NCBI GenBank assembly: GCA_963704535.1
Contig: OY969916.1
Coordinates: 10,974,001-11,038,000, forward strand
Length of the DNA: 64,000 nucleotides
Source of the DNA: G963704535 sp963704535
Lineage (GTDB): Bacteria > Chloroflexota > Chloroflexia > Chloroflexales > Roseiflexaceae
Reading direction: 5' to 3'
Below are positions 35,260 to 43,365 of the stretch, in pieces. Position numbers and translations under genes: made by a program. The notes under the pieces are model-generated. The model searched no databases. It was not told the origin of the DNA and saw only the letters and a list, made by a program, of their open reading frames with translations. The number at the start of each line of letters is the position of its first letter. Position 1 is the stretch's first letter.

Positions 35260-36890
35260 GCGCAAGCGCCACCACCACGAATGAAAATACTGTGCTATCC
35301 TCACTTCAGACCATGTGCGTGTCAGACGTCGACAACGATCTGGTGCCGGGGAGTCCGGGCACGAATGTGATCTAGCGCCTGTAGGTATCACCGTCTGTTG
35401 CCCCATCTTTTTGGGAGCACGCAAGGGAAACTCTTACTTGTTGACCCAGGCGCTCCGTGCATGGTCACGTTGCAAGGAGGTCAGGATGCACATCTTGTAT
35501 CAGCGCTGTTGTGGTTTGGACGTGCATAAACAGCGGGTCAGCGCCTGCTTGTTACTGCCGGGCAATGATCGTCGTCAGCAGAAGGTTGCACGCTCCTTTG
35601 GGACCACCACCAGCCAACTCCAAGCCCTCAAGGAGTGGTTAGTCGCAGCAGACTGCACTCACGTCGCCATGGAAAGCACCGGGCCATACTGGAAACCAGT
35701 CTACAACATCTTGGAAGACAGCTTTACTCTGATCCTGGCGAATGCCCAACACATTAAGGCCCTACCAGGACGCAAGACCGATGTTGGTGATGCCGAATGG
35801 ATTGCAGATCTGCTCCAGCATGGTCTGATACGCAGTAGTTTCATTCCATCGCGACCCCTGCGTGAACTGCGCGAACTGACCCGCTATCGCAAAACCTTGA
35901 TCCAAGAACGCTCCGCAGAAATCAACCGGGTGCAGAAAGTGCTGGAGGGAGCCAATATCAAACTCGGCTCAGTCGCAACCAATGTTTTGGGGGTGTCTGG
36001 ACGGGCGATGCTGGATGCGCTGGTCAACGGCACCACAGATAGTAACGTTTTAGCCGACTTGGCTCAGGGCAGGTTGCGCAAGAAGATACCCGAACTCCAA
36101 GCCGCCTTGAACGGGCTGATCGCAGATCATCAACGCTTCGTGCTGGGCCAACAGTTAGCGCATATTGATAGTTTGAACGCGATGATCGTCACGTGCAGCG
36201 CTGAGATAGAGCAGCGCTTTGCCGACCATCAGGAGCTGATCAGACGGCTCTGCACGATACCGGGGGTCGGGCAACGAACAGCCGAAACGCTGCTGGCAGA
36301 GATTGGTACGGATATAAGTCGCTTTCCGAGTGCCAAACATCTGGCCTCCTGGGCTGGTTTGTGTCCAGGCAATCACGAGAGCGCGGGGAAGCGTAAATCA
36401 GGCAAAACGCGCAAAGGCAGCCGCTGGTTGCGGGAAGCGTTAGTAGAGGCGGCACGAGCTGCGGCACGAACCCGCACCACCTACTTGGCAGCCCAATATC
36501 ATCGTTTAGCTGCACGACGAGGCGGTAACAAGGCCGCCGTGGCGGTCGCACATACGATTCTGGTCATCAGCTATCATCTCATCCGTGATGGAGGCGAGTA
36601 CGAAGATTTGGGGGCGACGTACTACGACGAAATGGATCGCGAGCGAGTTCAGCGGCGTTTAGTGCGCCGTCTTGAAGCGATGGGCTGTCGGGTCACGCTC
36701 GAACCAGACCAGCCGGCAGCAACAGCATAACGCTTCACAGTTGACAATTGATAACCCCAACGATGGCTCCTTCTGGTCTGCCGATGCTGGACGGAGGTGG
36801 GTCTGGAGAGGGTGTGTGCATTGGAAGAGGTTATTGCACCCCAAACGCCCTGCACAACCCGTATTTTCAAGGGAATCGTTGGCATGACTA
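35260..36890 (+). mobile_element. IS110-family insertion sequence (approximate limits)
   Basis: Limits are approximate because IS110 elements lack terminal inverted repeats. The transposase gene occupies 35486-36730. The roughly 220 bases before it are non-coding and have paired segments (e.g. GTGCCGGGGAGTCCGGGCAC), which is where IS110-group elements encode their bridge RNA. R1 sequences abut both sides: a complete copy on the left and CCCTTTTCAAACAGTTTCTA (36891-36912) on the right. Confidence 0.5.
35486..36730 (+). CDS. IS110 family transposase (DEDD recombinase)
   Basis: 414 residues, ATG 35486 behind AAGGAGG. The N-terminal RuvC-like DEDD domain shows CCGLDVHKQ, AMESTGPYW and LPGRKTDVGDAEWIADLL. 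The C-terminal Transposase_20 domain has IPGVGQRTAETLLAEIG and SWAGLCPGNHESAGKRKSGK, which includes the serine used in catalysis. The frame is intact, so the element may still be active. It recombines DNA guided by a bridge RNA in studied relatives. Confidence 0.92.
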   Translation: MHILYQRCCGLDVHKQRVSACLLLPGNDRRQQKVARSFGTTTSQLQALKEWLVAADCTHVAMESTGPYWKPVYNILEDSFTLILANAQHIKALPGRKTDVGDAEWIADLLQHGLIRSSFIPSRPLRELRELTRYRKTLIQERSAEINRVQKVLEGANIKLGSVATNVLGVSGRAMLDALVNGTTDSNVLADLAQGRLRKKIPELQAALNGLIADHQRFVLGQQLAHIDSLNAMIVTCSAEIEQRFADHQELIRRLCTIPGVGQRTAETLLAEIGTDISRFPSAKHLASWAGLCPGNHESAGKRKSGKTRKGSRWLREALVEAARAAARTRTTYLAAQYHRLAARRGGNKAAVAVAHTILVISYHLIRDGGEYEDLGATYYDEMDRERVQRRLVRRLEAMGCRVTLEPDQPAATA

Positions 36891-37292
36891 TACCCTTTTC
36901 AAACAGTTTCTAAGCAATCTTACGTAGTAGCGTATGATGCTTGCGGCGGGGGTGAATAAAGACTTTAGGTGGACGAAAATCTAGTTTCCTCTGTACTATA
37001 CTAGCTACAGACAATAGGTAGCCTGATCCTTCCTCGTATAGCCGAATATAGCATCCCTATCAGGGTTGTAAAGTGGGAAGGGGTTTTTGTGGGGGCTTCC
37101 CCCACACCCCCATTTACAACTCATTTAGGAACGCTATAGTAAGATTTCTTCCGCCCCGAAGCAGACGATCCGGCAACTTGTCCCGGATACGAGCAGCGGA
37201 CCTACAGCAGCCACGGAACATCTACGCTGGACGCCATCGGTCTCTGATCAGACCGCCTGATCGGTGTGTTCACATTTATGGAGAAACATGAC
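36731..37292. other. Intergenic region with R5 copy 2
   Basis: No supported gene. It contains the right side of the IS110 element, an R1 edge, and R5 copy 2 at 37047-37138 (TATAGCATCCCTATCAGGGT ... ACTCATTTAGGAACGCTATA, with GGGGGCTTCCCCC at its centre). The composition is AT-richer from 36900 to 37060. Confidence 0.6.
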
Positions 37293-38553
37293 ATGATCGA
37301 TACAATCATTTCTCGGCCCGCCGCCGTTGCCTGTCCCCACTTCAACCCGTTAGACCCAGCCTTTCAGACCAATCCATACCCGTTGTATGCCGAACTGCGG
37401 CGTGACACGCCGGTGTTCTACAGCCCAATGTATGACTTCTGGGTCGTCACACGCCACGCCAATATCTCGGCCGTACTGAGGCAGCCCGATATCTTCTCGT
37501 CGGCGGGGGCGCTGCAAAACAATGTCGCTCTGCCGCCCCGAGTTGCGGATGTGCTGGCGACCGAGGGCCTCGGAGCGGCCAAGCTGCTGGTCGAGAGCGA
37601 TGGGCCAGTCCACTCGCGGATACGCGGGGTCGTCAATAAAGCGTTCACTCCCCAGCGCATTTCCCGGCTGGAGCCCAAGATCCGCGCAATCACCGAGGAG
37701 TTGATCGATGCCTTCGTCGCCGATGGTCAGGCCGACCTTATGACGCAATTCGCGACCCCGCTGCCGGGTCGTGTGATCTGCGATCTGCTTGGCGTGCCGC
37801 CCGAGGATTTCCCTCAGCTCAAGCGCTGGTCCGACGAGTGGGTGGAGCTTTTATCGGCCAGCGCGCCGGAAGAGCGGCTGCTGGAGTGTGCCCGTGGCTT
37901 TGTCGCTAGCCAGCAGTATTTTCTGGAACAGATCCGCTCGCGCCAGCAGCACCCGCGCGAGGATCTGCTGACCATCATGCTTCCGGTCGAGTTAGGCGGC
38001 ACAGCCGCGATGAGCCTGGCTGAAGCGGCCTACAACGCGCTCAGTCTGATGGTCGCCGGGCATGAGACCACGACCAATATCATCGGAAACGGGCTGGCGC
38101 AGCTCTTCGCTCACCCCGATCAGCTCGACCAGCTCCGCAAGAACCCCGAACTGATTGCGAACGCGGTTGAAGAGCTTCTGCGCATCGACACCTCGGTTCT
38201 CGGCTTGTTCCGCGTGACGACCCGCGAGTCTGAGCTTGGCGGTGCCACGATCCCGGCCAATGCGCGCGTCTTCCTGCTCTACAGCGCGGCCAATCACGAC
38301 ACGGCGCAGTTTCCCGAACCCTGAGCGCCTGGATATTACACGGATGAATGCCCGCGAACACCTGACGCTCGCGCGTGGCATCCATGTCTGCCTTGGCGCT
38401 CCCCTAGCCCGTCTCGAACTCCGCATCGCATTCGAGCGGTTGCTGGCCCGCCTGCCGAACCTGCGCCCGGCTGCGGGTACGCCGTCTCAGCGAATGGCGC
38501 ACTTCTGGATGCGCGGCTACACATCGCTGCCGATCGCCTGGGATGCCAGGTAA
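37293..38553 (+). pseudogene. Cytochrome P450, frame break near 38320
   Basis: About 419 residues after repair, the usual size of bacterial P450s. Seen are the I-helix oxygen-activation motif MVAGHETTTN, the K-helix ExxR (EELLR), and, beyond the break, the haem loop ARGIHVCLGAPLARLE with the cysteine ligand. Deleting one C in GAACCCTGAG (38319-38321) gives HDTAQFPEPERLDITR. GGAG at 37280 favours ATG 37293, with ATG 37278 possible. No ferredoxin or ferredoxin reductase is next to it. The substrate is unknown; similarity is to the CYP107/CYP1xx type of soluble hydroxylases. Confidence 0.82.
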
Positions 38554-38587
38554 ACGCAAGCTACCGCACATTCGATCTGGGTTGGTT

Positions 38588-38636
38588 GAGCGAGGCTTGG
38601 AGGGATAGTTCCCTCCAAGCCTCGCCCTTTCTCGGA
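38588..38636. repeat. R1-like palindrome
   Basis: GAGGCTTGGAGGGATAGTTC and CCTCCAAGCCTC form a 12-base-arm hairpin after the P450 gene, followed by a GCCCTTTCTC tail. Confidence 0.6.
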
Positions 38637-38674
38637 GCGAATTAGCACTCGAACAGCTCGGCGTAAATAAACCA

Positions 38675-38778
38675 GTCGTTTTACCACGAAGATCACGAAG
38701 GTAGGAAGACCGCGAAGAGGGCTGATAGATGTGGTTGTATTGCCTTTGTGATCTCGTGTCTTCGCGTGATTTGTGATG
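38675..38778. repeat. R6 inverted repeat
   Basis: TTTTACCACGAAGATCACGA on the left is mirrored by TCTCGTGTCTTCGCGTGA on the right. The same repeat occurs at 43228-43345 and 46997-47118. Confidence 0.65.
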
Positions 38779-38838
38779 GGAAATCTAGGCCGGCTTACGT
38801 TGAGCTGTACTGGGTTGTACCAAGATTGGCAGAATATC

Positions 38839-40329
38839 TTACGTGATCAGCAGCTCATACAGCCGCTGTTGCCGTTCGACCGCCGCCCGGTAGCGCTGGT
38901 GGCGGGCCAGGTCCGGCGTGTAGGTCGGGCCGTCGGCGGCCGGGAACGCCTCGACGGAGGGGATGGCGTCCAGCGCCTCCAGCGCGAGCAGCGCCACGCC
39001 GCGGCTGGTCGCCTCCGGCTCGGCCGAGGCGACGACCGGGCGGCCCAGGACATCGGCGATGGTCTGCGTCCAGGTGGGGGAACTGAGCAGCGCGCCACCG
39101 CTGGCTACGAGCCGGTGCCGGCAGTTGGCCCGACCACAGAGCCGTTCCTCGATCAGGGCAAAACGGTAGGCGACTGCCTCCAGGCTAGCCCTCAAAATTT
39201 CCAGCGGTGTGCTGGCGAGCGTGAGCCCGTTGATCGCGGCCCTGGCGTCGCCGGCCCAGCCGGGGCTGCGTTCGCCGGCCAGTAGGGGCAGCACCGTCAG
39301 CCCGTGGCCGTCGGGCGGCAGCGCGGCCAGCGCCCGCTCGACTTCATCCGGCTCGCCCAGCCGCAGCGTCTGCCGCATCCAGGCGTAGACATTGCCGCCC
39401 TCGCTGGTCGCGCCGCCCAGCAGCGCCCGCCGCCGATCGACCCGGTAGCACCACAGCCCCTCGGGCACCTGCGGCACGTCGGCTAGCACCACCCGCACGG
39501 CGCCGGTCGTCCCGACTGTGAGCGCCATGCGATCGTGGCCGACAGCGCCGCTGCCGATATTGGCCGCCGCGCCGTCGCCGATCGCCGGGAACCAGGGCAC
39601 CACCCGCAGCGCCGGCCAGCGCGCCGCCCAGGCCGGGGCCAGGCCCCTGAGCGGCGCGCCGACGTCGGCCAGCGGGCTGAGCTGCTCCGGCGCCAGACCG
39701 CAGGCCGCCAGCAGCAGCTCGTCCCACACCAGGCGGCGCCGGTCGAGCAGGCCGCCCCACGAGGCGACCGAGTAGCTGACGCGACCTTGGCCGAACAGCT
39801 TCAGCTCCAGGTACTCGCCGATTGTGATCCAGCGCGCGGCGGCCTGCCAGACCTCGGGCCGCGCCCGGCGGAACCAGGCCAGCCGCGCCGGCCAGTAGCT
39901 CGTTCGTAGCATGCAACCGGTGCGCTCGTGGATCGCGCGCTCGTCAAGCGCGCGGCGCAACTCGGCGGCGTCGGAGTCGTTGCGTGTGTCGGCGTAGGTG
40001 ACGAGCGGGGTGAGCGGGCGGCCGGCCGCGTCGAGCGCCATGATGTTCGAGACCAGCGTATCGACGGCCACGGCGCCGATCGCGTCCGCCAGCGGCCCGG
40101 CCAGCCGCAGCGCCGCGTCTATGCAGCGGGCGACCCGTTCAAGCGCCGCGTCGGGGTCGTCTTCGGCGGCGCCGTCAGCCGATATCTGGATCTCGTAGCG
40201 CTCCTGGGCCACCACCCCGGCCACGGCGCGAGCGCGCCGGTCGAACAGCAGGGCGCGCGCCGAGGAGGTGCCGACATCGATGGTCAGGATCAGCGGAGCT
40301 TCGGCAGCGGATGGCTCAACGGTTGTCAT
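38839..40329 (-). CDS. FGGY-family carbohydrate kinase, probably gluconate kinase
   Basis: 496 residues. The N-terminal phosphate loop is LTIDVGTSSARALLFD, the sugar domain has SYSVASWGGLLDRRR, and the second ATP-binding lobe has MALTVGTTGAVRVV and LVASGGALLSSPTWTQTIADVLG with PVVASAEPEATSRGVALLA. The order and motifs fit the gluconokinase branch of FGGY kinases, which makes 6-phosphogluconate from gluconate and ATP; xylulose or another polyol cannot be excluded. The gene stands alone with its 5' side in R9 repeats. Confidence 0.82.
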   Translation of the reverse strand: MTTVEPSAAEAPLILTIDVGTSSARALLFDRRARAVAGVVAQERYEIQISADGAAEDDPDAALERVARCIDAALRLAGPLADAIGAVAVDTLVSNIMALDAAGRPLTPLVTYADTRNDSDAAELRRALDERAIHERTGCMLRTSYWPARLAWFRRARPEVWQAAARWITIGEYLELKLFGQGRVSYSVASWGGLLDRRRLVWDELLLAACGLAPEQLSPLADVGAPLRGLAPAWAARWPALRVVPWFPAIGDGAAANIGSGAVGHDRMALTVGTTGAVRVVLADVPQVPEGLWCYRVDRRRALLGGATSEGGNVYAWMRQTLRLGEPDEVERALAALPPDGHGLTVLPLLAGERSPGWAGDARAAINGLTLASTPLEILRASLEAVAYRFALIEERLCGRANCRHRLVASGGALLSSPTWTQTIADVLGRPVVASAEPEATSRGVALLALEALDAIPSVEAFPAADGPTYTPDLARHQRYRAAVERQQRLYELLIT

Positions 40330-40339
40330 GAGCGCCTCG

Positions 40340-40490
40340 TGATGCGTGAAACGTGAAACGTGTTGCGTGATTTATGATAAACCTGTAGGGCAGGCCCTCT
40401 GTGGCCGCCCAACGATGTTGCGTGATGCGTGTGTCCGGTTCACGTTTCACGTTTTACGTTTCAGCGAAGCGTGATGCGTGATGCGTCGTT
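40340..40490. repeat. R9 (acgtgaaacgtgaaa) and R3 repeats
   Basis: GTGAAACGTGAAACGTGTTG at the left is mirrored by TTCACGTTTCACGTTTTACG at the right; in between lies CCTGTAGGGCAGGCCCTCTG + TGGCCGCCC, a reversed single R3 unit. R9 copies recur at 55030 and 63206. Confidence 0.65.
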
Positions 40491-40514
40491 CGGCAAGTCG
40501 TAAATCACCCTGGC

Positions 40515-40907
40515 TTAGAACAGGCTGAGTTGTTCGCCCTCTTCGCGCGGCGGCAGGGTGTTAAAGCGATTCTCTTTGGCCCATTCGGCGCTGGGGCCGT
40601 CCCAGCGGAAGCGCGCCATGATCACGTGCCCGCGCGCGTCGAACTCAACCCCCTCGGCTTCGAGCAGCTCGCGCTGGAGCGGGCCGCGCGTGCTGATGCC
40701 GCCCTCGCGGTTGATCACGCGCTGCCACGGCAAGATCACGGCCCGCTCCGGCGGCATCTCGTTCAGCGCCTGCCCCACGGTGCGGGCGTCGCAGCCGCCC
40801 CCCACGATCGCCGCGACGTCGCCGTAGGTCGTGACCCGCTTGTACGGCACCTGCTCGACGACCTGGTAAATGCGGTTATAGATCGCGTATTCCGGTTGCT
40901 GGCTCAT
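40515..40907 (-). CDS. Alkyltransferase-like protein (ATL)
   Basis: 130 residues of the MGMT DNA-binding fold: YNRIYQVVEQVPYKRVTTYGDVAAIVG and ARTVGQALNEMPP with the recognition helix. The active-site PCHRV of methylguanine methyltransferases is replaced by PWQRVI, so there is no acceptor cysteine. That is the definition of ATL proteins, which bind alkylated guanine and hand it to nucleotide excision repair. The C-terminus ends in a charged tail. Confidence 0.88.
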   Translation of the reverse strand: MSQQPEYAIYNRIYQVVEQVPYKRVTTYGDVAAIVGGGCDARTVGQALNEMPPERAVILPWQRVINREGGISTRGPLQRELLEAEGVEFDARGHVIMARFRWDGPSAEWAKENRFNTLPPREEGEQLSLF

Positions 40908-40929
40908 ATGGCCTCCGTACGTTTCGATC

Positions 40930-41034
40930 AGAGACTGTTTGAGAAGTCCGTTTACCGCACAAGATCTGGTGGTGGAAAGGGGTTCTTGAGGGACTTTCCC
41001 TCAAACTCCCCCTTTTCAAATGGTCTCTCAGTTT
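40930..41034. repeat. R1 repeat, extended copy
   Basis: AGAGACTGTTTGAGAAG, a short unrelated piece, then GGTGGAAAGGGGTTCTTGAG, GGACTTTCCC, CTCAAACTCCCCCTTTTCAA and GGTCTCTCAG. The same outer ends (gagactgtttga / tcaaa..gtctctc) occur in the copy at 58223. Confidence 0.75.
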
Positions 41035-41140
41035 TTGGACGGGCGACGATAAGATCACGCCACGATTTTATCATATAGACAAGATTCTGCTGCTGAATTA
41101 TGATAGGCCAACTATCGTTATATCGATCCCTGGAGGACTG

Positions 41141-41696
41141 ATGTCACGGCCTGACACTCTGTATCATGTCAGCGACGTGCCCAGCATCGCGCGCTTCGAC
41201 CCGCGCCCGGCGCCGTCGCCCGGCTCGGGCCACGAGGGGCTGATGGTCTGGGCGATCGACCACGAGCACTTGCCCAACTACCTGCTGCCGCGCGACTGCC
41301 CGCGCGTGACCTTCTACGCGCGCCCCAGCAGCGCGCCGGAGGATGTCGAGCGGCTGATGGCCGGCAGCAGCGCCAGCCGCATCGTGGCGATCGAGTTCGC
41401 GCTGGCTCCCCGAGGTGCTGCGGCAGCGGCTGTACTGTTACGAGTTCCCGCCCGACAGCTTCTCTCTCGCCGACGAGGGGGCCGGGTACTACATCTCGCG
41501 CGAACCGGTGGTCCCGCGGTCGGTGGCCGTGATCGACGACCTGCTGGCCGAGTTGCTGCGGTGCGATGTCGAGCTGCGGGTGATGCCCTCGCTGTGGAAG
41601 CTGCGCGACCTGGTGGTGGCCTCCACGCTCCAGTTCTCGATCATCAGGATGCGCAACGCACAGCCGCGCGGTGAAGAAAGGGCAACGCAGCCATGA
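41141..41696 (+). pseudogene. DUF6886-like protein, frame break near 41402
   Basis: About 184 residues after repair. It starts TLYHVSDVPSIARFDPRP and GLMVWAIDHEHLPNYLLPRDCPRVTFY, then, beyond the break, LRQRLYCYEFPPDSF and YYISREPVVPRSV. This is a small conserved family of unknown function. Deleting one C in TTCGCGCTGGCTC (41402) gives IEFAWLPEVLRQRL. A GGAGG site precedes ATG 41141. The last four bases overlap the glycerate kinase start, so they are co-expressed. Confidence 0.72.
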
Positions 41697-43207
41697 ACCC
41701 GGATCTTTTCTTGACGACCACACTGCGCGAGGCGCCGTGGGGAGCTGCGGTCACACGAGTGCTGGCCGCCGCCGTCGCTGCGGTCGACCCGGCCGTCGCG
41801 GTGCGCCGCCACCTGCGCCGCGACGGGGACGCGCTGCACGCCGGCACGCACGTCTACGAGCTGGGCCACCACGAGCGGGTGTTCATCGTCGGCGCCGGCA
41901 AGGCCGGCGCACCCATGGCCCAAGCCGCCGCCGAGATCCTGGGCGACCGGCTCACCGGCGGAGTTGTGGTCGTGAAAGAGGGCCACGGAGGCCGGGCGGC
42001 CACGGAGGGCCACGGAGGCCGGGCGGCCACGGAGGGCCACGGAGGCCGGGCGGCCACGGAGGGCCACGGAGGCCGGGCGGCCACGGAGGGCCACGGAGGC
42101 CGGGCGGCCACGGAGGGCCTGCCCTACAGGTTCTCAATTCTCAATTCTCAATTCTCAATTCTCGACATCATCGAGGCTGGCCACCCGCTCCCCGACGAGC
42201 GCGGTATCGCGGGGGCGCGGCGCATGGTCGAGCTGCTGGCGGGCGTGACCGAGCGCGACCTAGTGATCGCCCTGATCTCGGGCGGCGGGTCGGCGCTGCT
42301 CACGCTGCCGGTCGCCGGCGTCGGCCTGGCCGAGCTGCAATCGCTGACGACCACGCTGCTGCGCTGCGGGGCCGAGATCGGCGAGATCAACACGCTGCGT
42401 AAGCACCTCGACCAGCTCAAGGGCGGCGGGCTGGCGCGCTTGGCCCACCCGGCCCCGCTGCTCACGCTGATCCTCTCCGACGTGATCGGCAACCCGCTCG
42501 ACGTGATCGGCTCTGGCCCGACCGTGCCCGACCCGACCACCTTCGCCGACGCCTACGCGGTGCTGGAGCGCTACGGCGTGGTGGACGCTGTGCCGGCATC
42601 GATCCTGGAGCATCTGCGGCGCGGTCGTGCCGGCGCTGTGCCCGAGACGCCCAAGCCCGGCGACGAGCGCTTCGCGCAGGTGTGCAACGTGCTGATCGGC
42701 AGCAACGAGCAGGCGGCCGAGGCAGCCCGCGCGGCGGCCGAGGCGGAGGGCTTCCGGGCGATCGTCCTGACCAGCGCACTCAAGGGCGAGGCGCGGCTGG
42801 CTGGCGCGGCGATCGGGGAGATCGTCGCGCGCTTGGCCGCAGTCTCGCGACCGCTGGACGCCCCGCTCTGCTTGATCTGGGGCGGCGAGACGACGGTGAC
42901 GCTGCGCGGCAGCGGCCGGGGCGGGCGCAATCAGGAGCTGGCGCTCGCTGCGGTCGCGCCGCTCGCCGGCACGCCCCAGGTTGCGCTGGTAGCCCTGGCG
43001 ACCGACGGCGGCGACGGGCCGACCGACGCCGCCGGCGCGGTGGTATCCGGGGCGACGCTGGAGCGCGCCCGGCGCCTGGGCCTCGACCCAGCCGCGTACC
43101 TCGACCGCAACAATGCCTACCCGTTCTTCGCCGCGCTGGGCGACCTGCTGCGACCCGGCCCGACCAGGACGAATGTCAATGACCTGGCGTTTGTGTTCCT
43201 GTTCTAA
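41693..43207 (+). CDS. Glycerate 2-kinase (MOFRL family) with in-frame repeat insertion
   Basis: 504 residues, about 60 more than usual. Family blocks: VFIVGAGKAGAPMAQAAAEIL, IISGG-type LISGGGSALLTLP, INTLRKHLDQLKGGGLARL, LILSDVIGNPLDVIGSGPTVPD, and the C-terminal MOFRL domain (CLIWGGETTVTLRGSGRGGRNQELAL, ALATDGGDGPTDAAGAVV). It phosphorylates D-glycerate to 2-phosphoglycerate. Residues about 96-158 are five 9-residue repeats (GHGGRAATE) plus LPYRFSILNSQFSILD, encoded by an R3 repeat. The insertion lies between the GKAGAPM domain strand and EAGHPLPDERG and keeps the frame. Whether the enzyme works with it is unknown. Confidence 0.87.
   Translation: MNPDLFLTTTLREAPWGAAVTRVLAAAVAAVDPAVAVRRHLRRDGDALHAGTHVYELGHHERVFIVGAGKAGAPMAQAAAEILGDRLTGGVVVVKEGHGGRAATEGHGGRAATEGHGGRAATEGHGGRAATEGHGGRAATEGLPYRFSILNSQFSILDIIEAGHPLPDERGIAGARRMVELLAGVTERDLVIALISGGGSALLTLPVAGVGLAELQSLTTTLLRCGAEIGEINTLRKHLDQLKGGGLARLAHPAPLLTLILSDVIGNPLDVIGSGPTVPDPTTFADAYAVLERYGVVDAVPASILEHLRRGRAGAVPETPKPGDERFAQVCNVLIGSNEQAAEAARAAAEAEGFRAIVLTSALKGEARLAGAAIGEIVARLAAVSRPLDAPLCLIWGGETTVTLRGSGRGGRNQELALAAVAPLAGTPQVALVALATDGGDGPTDAAGAVVSGATLERARRLGLDPAAYLDRNNAYPFFAALGDLLRPGPTRTNVNDLAFVFLF
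41979..42165. repeat. R3 repeat inside the glycerate kinase gene
   Basis: Five tandem 27-base units of GAGGGCCACGGAGGCCGGGC + GGCCACG, then GGCCTGCCCTACAGG and four TCTCAAT units. Related single or tandem R3 units lie in intergenic DNA near 19.68-19.75 kb and 40.38-40.41 kb. All unit lengths are multiples of three here. Confidence 0.9.
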
Positions 43208-43227
43208 TACAGTTGGGCGTAGATACA

Positions 43228-43345
43228 CCAGCAGTTTTACCACCAAGATCACGAAGATACGAAGACTGCGAAGAGGGCTGATACATGTGCTATACAGCCT
43301 TCGCGATCTTCGTGTCTTCGCGTCTTCGTGGTGAGAAACCAGGGA
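43228..43345. repeat. R6 inverted repeat
   Basis: TTTTACCACCAAGATCACGA is mirrored by TCTTCGTGTCTTCGCGTC + TTCGTGGTGAGAAA. It sits between convergent genes. Confidence 0.7.
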
Positions 43346-43365
43346 TGAATTTACGCGAAGCCGTA

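Noticed and set aside
40515..40907. O6-methylguanine-DNA methyltransferase (ogt)
   Set aside because: The active-site cysteine motif PCHRV is replaced by PWQRV, so it cannot act as a methyl acceptor; called ATL instead.
41979..42118. 27-base GC-rich direct repeats as a CRISPR or minisatellite locus
   Set aside because: There are no spacers, and the units lie in frame inside glycerate kinase and match intergenic R3 units elsewhere.
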